A DNA stretch of 64,000 bases from Promerops cafer (Eukaryota; Chordata; Aves; Passeriformes; Nectariniidae), in assembly GCA_013398275.1 (NCBI GenBank), contig VZSE01002199.1:288823-352822 (forward strand), given 5' to 3'. Below, piece after piece: positions 63,901 through 64,000 of the stretch; within the stretch, counting starts at the first letter, position 1, and each line of letters starts with the position of its first letter. Below the pieces are notes generated by a model. It saw nothing but the letters and a program-made list of their open reading frames with translations, was not told where the DNA came from and ran no database searches. Made by a program: the position numbers and the translations under genes.

Positions 63901-63950
63901 ACGGCGAACACGCCCACCACCAGGCTGGTGAAGGAGCTGCGGCTCAGCAT
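39869..63950 (-). CDS. CLPTM1L: CLPTM1L, CLPTM1-like ER membrane protein: whole coding span, 17 exons
   Basis: CLPTM1L (cisplatin resistance related protein 9) is a multipass ER membrane protein; family work reports lipid scramblase activity on glucosaminyl phosphatidylinositol during GPI-anchor synthesis. Here 17 exons with GT-AG borders and matching phases sum to 1620 bp, 539 residues plus stop (human 538). Seen in the protein: an N-terminal membrane segment ([20 protein letters not shown]), a long lumenal region with N-glycosylation sequons (NVSV, NNGT, NRST), then membrane segments in exons 7-8, 9, 12, 14 and 16, and a short cytosolic lysine-rich tail. The frame is open throughout and residues are very close to human across all exons. 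TERT follows downstream on the same strand, about 9.6 kb away. The GC-rich 5' end suggests a housekeeping promoter. Confidence 0.97.
40983..41118. repeat. Scarred direct repeats around a single N in CLPTM1L intron 16
   Basis: The 19-bp string GCTCACCATTCCCTTCACT occurs at 40985 and again at 41035. A second string, ATACATAACTAACATTATCC, occurs near 41010 and 41080. ACTATGCTATACAT recurs near 41001 and 41108. A single N sits at 41032, between copies. The second copy contains TGTCATGGTTTGGGACAACT, which resembles the 5' edge of an avian LTR. Confidence 0.7.
41240..41355 (-). CDS. CLPTM1L: CLPTM1L exon 16
   Basis: The exon is 116 bp between acceptor ATTTGTAG and donor GTACGA. It encodes [20 protein letters not shown], then [18 protein letters not shown], one residue from human. 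The DDxFAF and CFRDD motifs are the most conserved part of the CLPTM1 family C terminus. Intron 16 (39948-41239) contains the scarred segment at 40983-41118. Confidence 0.98.
44417..44461 (-). CDS. CLPTM1L: CLPTM1L exon 15
   Basis: The exon is 45 bp between acceptor TTTCTAG and donor GTAAGT. It encodes [15 protein letters not shown], identical to human. Intron 15 (41356-44416, 3.1 kb) holds no recognisable feature, apart from a faint possible CR1 tail near 43226-43262. Confidence 0.97.
44544..44599 (-). CDS. CLPTM1L: CLPTM1L exon 14: membrane segment
   Basis: The exon is 56 bp between acceptor ATCTTCAG and donor GTAAGA. It encodes [18 protein letters not shown], identical to the human hydrophobic segment. 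The next intron is only 82 bp (44462-44543), about the minimum for a vertebrate. Confidence 0.97.
44887..44921 (-). CDS. CLPTM1L: CLPTM1L exon 13 (35-bp exon)
   Basis: A very short exon between acceptor TTTGTAG and donor GTGAGT. It encodes [11 protein letters not shown], identical to human over this stretch. Phases on both sides fit. The next intron is 287 bp (44600-44886). Confidence 0.95.
46712..46794 (-). CDS. CLPTM1L: CLPTM1L exon 12: membrane segment
   Basis: The exon is 83 bp between acceptor CTATTAG and donor GTACTG. It encodes [20 protein letters not shown], then LLNVKYK, a hydrophobic segment close to human. Intron 12 (44922-46711) holds no recognisable element. Confidence 0.97.
47456..47506 (-). 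CDS. CLPTM1L: CLPTM1L exon 11
   Basis: The exon is 51 bp between acceptor GTGTTGCAG and donor GTAAGA. It encodes [17 protein letters not shown] (human FGTYSESERKTEEYDTQ). Intron 11 (46795-47455) is unremarkable. Confidence 0.96.
48477..48542 (-). CDS. CLPTM1L: CLPTM1L exon 10
   Basis: The exon is 66 bp between acceptor AATCACAG and donor GTATAG. It encodes [20 protein letters not shown] then FQ. The human version reads TIFWRGLMPEFQ, so this is the least conserved short exon, though the frame and borders fit exactly. Intron 10 spans 47507-48476. Confidence 0.95.
49876..49979 (-). CDS. CLPTM1L: CLPTM1L exon 9: membrane segments
   Basis: The exon is 104 bp between acceptor CTGTCTAG and donor GTGAGT. 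It encodes [20 protein letters not shown], then [15 protein letters not shown], two hydrophobic stretches around the conserved LDEQTS. Intron 9 (48543-49875) holds nothing recognisable. Confidence 0.97.
51259..51343 (-). CDS. CLPTM1L: CLPTM1L exon 8
   Basis: The exon is 85 bp between acceptor TATTTTCAG and donor GTATGG. It encodes [20 protein letters not shown] then MIGMSTKA. The basic KKKR cluster after the membrane segment favours a cytosolic side. Intron 8 (49980-51258) contains overlapping plus-strand open frames (50596-51072) that I regard as chance. Confidence 0.97.
52884..52978 (-). CDS. CLPTM1L: CLPTM1L exon 7: start of a membrane segment
   Basis: The exon is 95 bp between acceptor TTTTTTGTAG and donor GTAAGT. 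It encodes [20 protein letters not shown], then [11 protein letters not shown], the first half of a hydrophobic membrane segment that continues into exon 8. Intron 7 (51344-52883) is unremarkable. Confidence 0.97.
54377..54494 (-). CDS. CLPTM1L: CLPTM1L exon 6
   Basis: The exon is 118 bp between acceptor AAATGCAG and donor GTATGC. It encodes [20 protein letters not shown], then [23 protein letters not shown] is a lumenal sequon. Intron 6 (52979-54376) shows nothing recognisable. Confidence 0.98.
57530..57730 (+). repeat. Degraded CR1 LINE 3' end
   Basis: An older CR1 relic in plus orientation in CLPTM1L intron 5. Recognisable parts are GAGGCTGTGGCCTCTCCATC, CTTGGATATAACCAAAACTC and GGGGCATTGGACTAG, which correspond to the usual CR1 3' region. 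The tail after this is badly decayed. Confidence 0.7.
58321..58399 (-). CDS. CLPTM1L: CLPTM1L exon 5
   Basis: The exon is 79 bp between acceptor CATCCTAG and donor GTGAGT. It encodes [20 protein letters not shown] then RVKDLM, nearly identical to human. Intron 5 (54495-58320, 3.8 kb) is the longest CLPTM1L intron and carries a degraded CR1 at 57530-57730. Confidence 0.97.
60326..60468 (-). CDS. CLPTM1L: CLPTM1L exon 4
   Basis: The exon is 143 bp from acceptor TTTAAAAG to donor GTAAGT. It encodes [40 protein letters not shown] and DVHRYMK, closely matching human. Intron 4 (58400-60325) holds no recognisable element; overlapping open frames near 58580-58960 on both strands look random. Confidence 0.97.
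61238..61427 (-). CDS. CLPTM1L: CLPTM1L exon 3
   Basis: The exon is 190 bp between acceptor GTATTTTAG and donor GTAGGT. It encodes [60 protein letters not shown] and ATQ. It carries the sequons NVSV and NNGT, consistent with a lumenal side. The next intron is 769 bp (60469-61237) with only a T11 run near 61110. Confidence 0.98.
62786..62886 (-). CDS. CLPTM1L: CLPTM1L exon 2
   Basis: The exon is 101 bp between acceptor CATTTCAG and donor GTAAGG. It encodes [20 protein letters not shown], then [13 protein letters not shown], near identical to human. This is lumenal. Intron 2 (61428-62785) holds nothing recognisable. Confidence 0.97.
63160..63540 (-). repeat. CR1 LINE 3' end
   Basis: A CR1 copy in minus orientation in CLPTM1L intron 1, ending about 235 bp from exon 1. 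Signature parts are GGAGATCACCTTGTCCAACT, GAGACTCCACCATCTCCCTG, GGGCAGCCTGTTCCAGTGCT and CTTCTCAGTCTTCTCTGGAC. It is 5'-truncated with no intact frame. Confidence 0.9.
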
Positions 63951-64000
63951 GGTGACAGTGCCGACAGCGACGGCCGCCCCCGCCGCCCGCCGCAGCCCCA
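63600..64000 (-). promoter_or_regulatory. CLPTM1L: GC-rich CLPTM1L promoter / CpG-island region
   Basis: GC and CpG content rise sharply at about 63600 and stay high to the window edge, covering exon 1 and the 50 bp upstream of the ATG. GC-box-like runs such as GGGGTGGGGCCGAGGG occur near 63740, inside intron 1. No TATA box is visible in the 50 bp available. The promoter continues beyond the window. Confidence 0.5.
63777..63950 (-). CDS. CLPTM1L: CLPTM1L exon 1: start and signal-anchor segment
   Basis: The ATG at 63950-63948 opens [20 protein letters not shown] then [16 protein letters not shown], almost identical to the human N terminus after the first residues. The exon ends RRPKLQ before donor GTGAGC (174 bp, phase 0). 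Compared with human there are a few extra residues in the [12 protein letters not shown] stretch. Intron 1 (62887-63776) holds a CR1 copy. Confidence 0.96.

Noticed and set aside
1..64000. CRISPR arrays, operons, phage or bacterial defence systems
   Set aside because: The window is vertebrate nuclear DNA with spliced genes. No spaced short repeats or bacterial gene clusters are present.

Overview
This is a vertebrate nuclear window, almost certainly from a bird. It holds two neighbouring genes, both on the minus strand: TERT (telomerase reverse transcriptase, about 30252 down to 406) and CLPTM1L (CLPTM1-like, 63950 down to 39869). The bird assignment rests on close agreement of the TERT exons with avian TERT, several CR1 retrotransposon 3' ends, an avian ERVL-type LTR, and compact introns. 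The order CLPTM1L then TERT, both transcribed the same way, matches human chromosome 5p15.

Region by region: 1-405 is TERT 3' UTR and flank. 406-30252 is TERT, with 16 coding exons. Exons 2-16 join in one frame with no stop or frameshift and encode 1247 residues. All intron borders read directly are GT-AG, and many exon lengths equal the human ones (196, 96, 86, 114, 72, 127, 62, 125 and 138 bp). Exon 1 is interrupted by a 108-N gap. 30253-39868 is the intergenic interval: a GC-rich TERT promoter, an old CR1 tail, two longer CR1 copies, a solo ERVL-type LTR containing a large TTTTC microsatellite, and stretches with nothing recognisable. 39869-63950 is CLPTM1L, with 17 coding exons encoding 539 residues. 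63951-64000 is its GC-rich 5' flank.

The genes have separate jobs. TERT is the catalytic protein of telomerase and extends chromosome ends in the nucleus. CLPTM1L is a multipass ER membrane protein, reported as a lipid scramblase acting in GPI-anchor synthesis. They share position, not a pathway.

I found no tRNA, rRNA, CRISPR, intact transposon or novel multi-gene system. The points worth a second look are assembly scars at the TERT 5' end and in the last CLPTM1L intron, a short segment shared between TERT intron 1 and the intergenic region, loss of the human alpha-type splice acceptor in TERT exon 6, unusual substitutions in TERT exon 14, a weak exon 4 donor, and an A11 run inside the CLPTM1L stop-proximal coding sequence.
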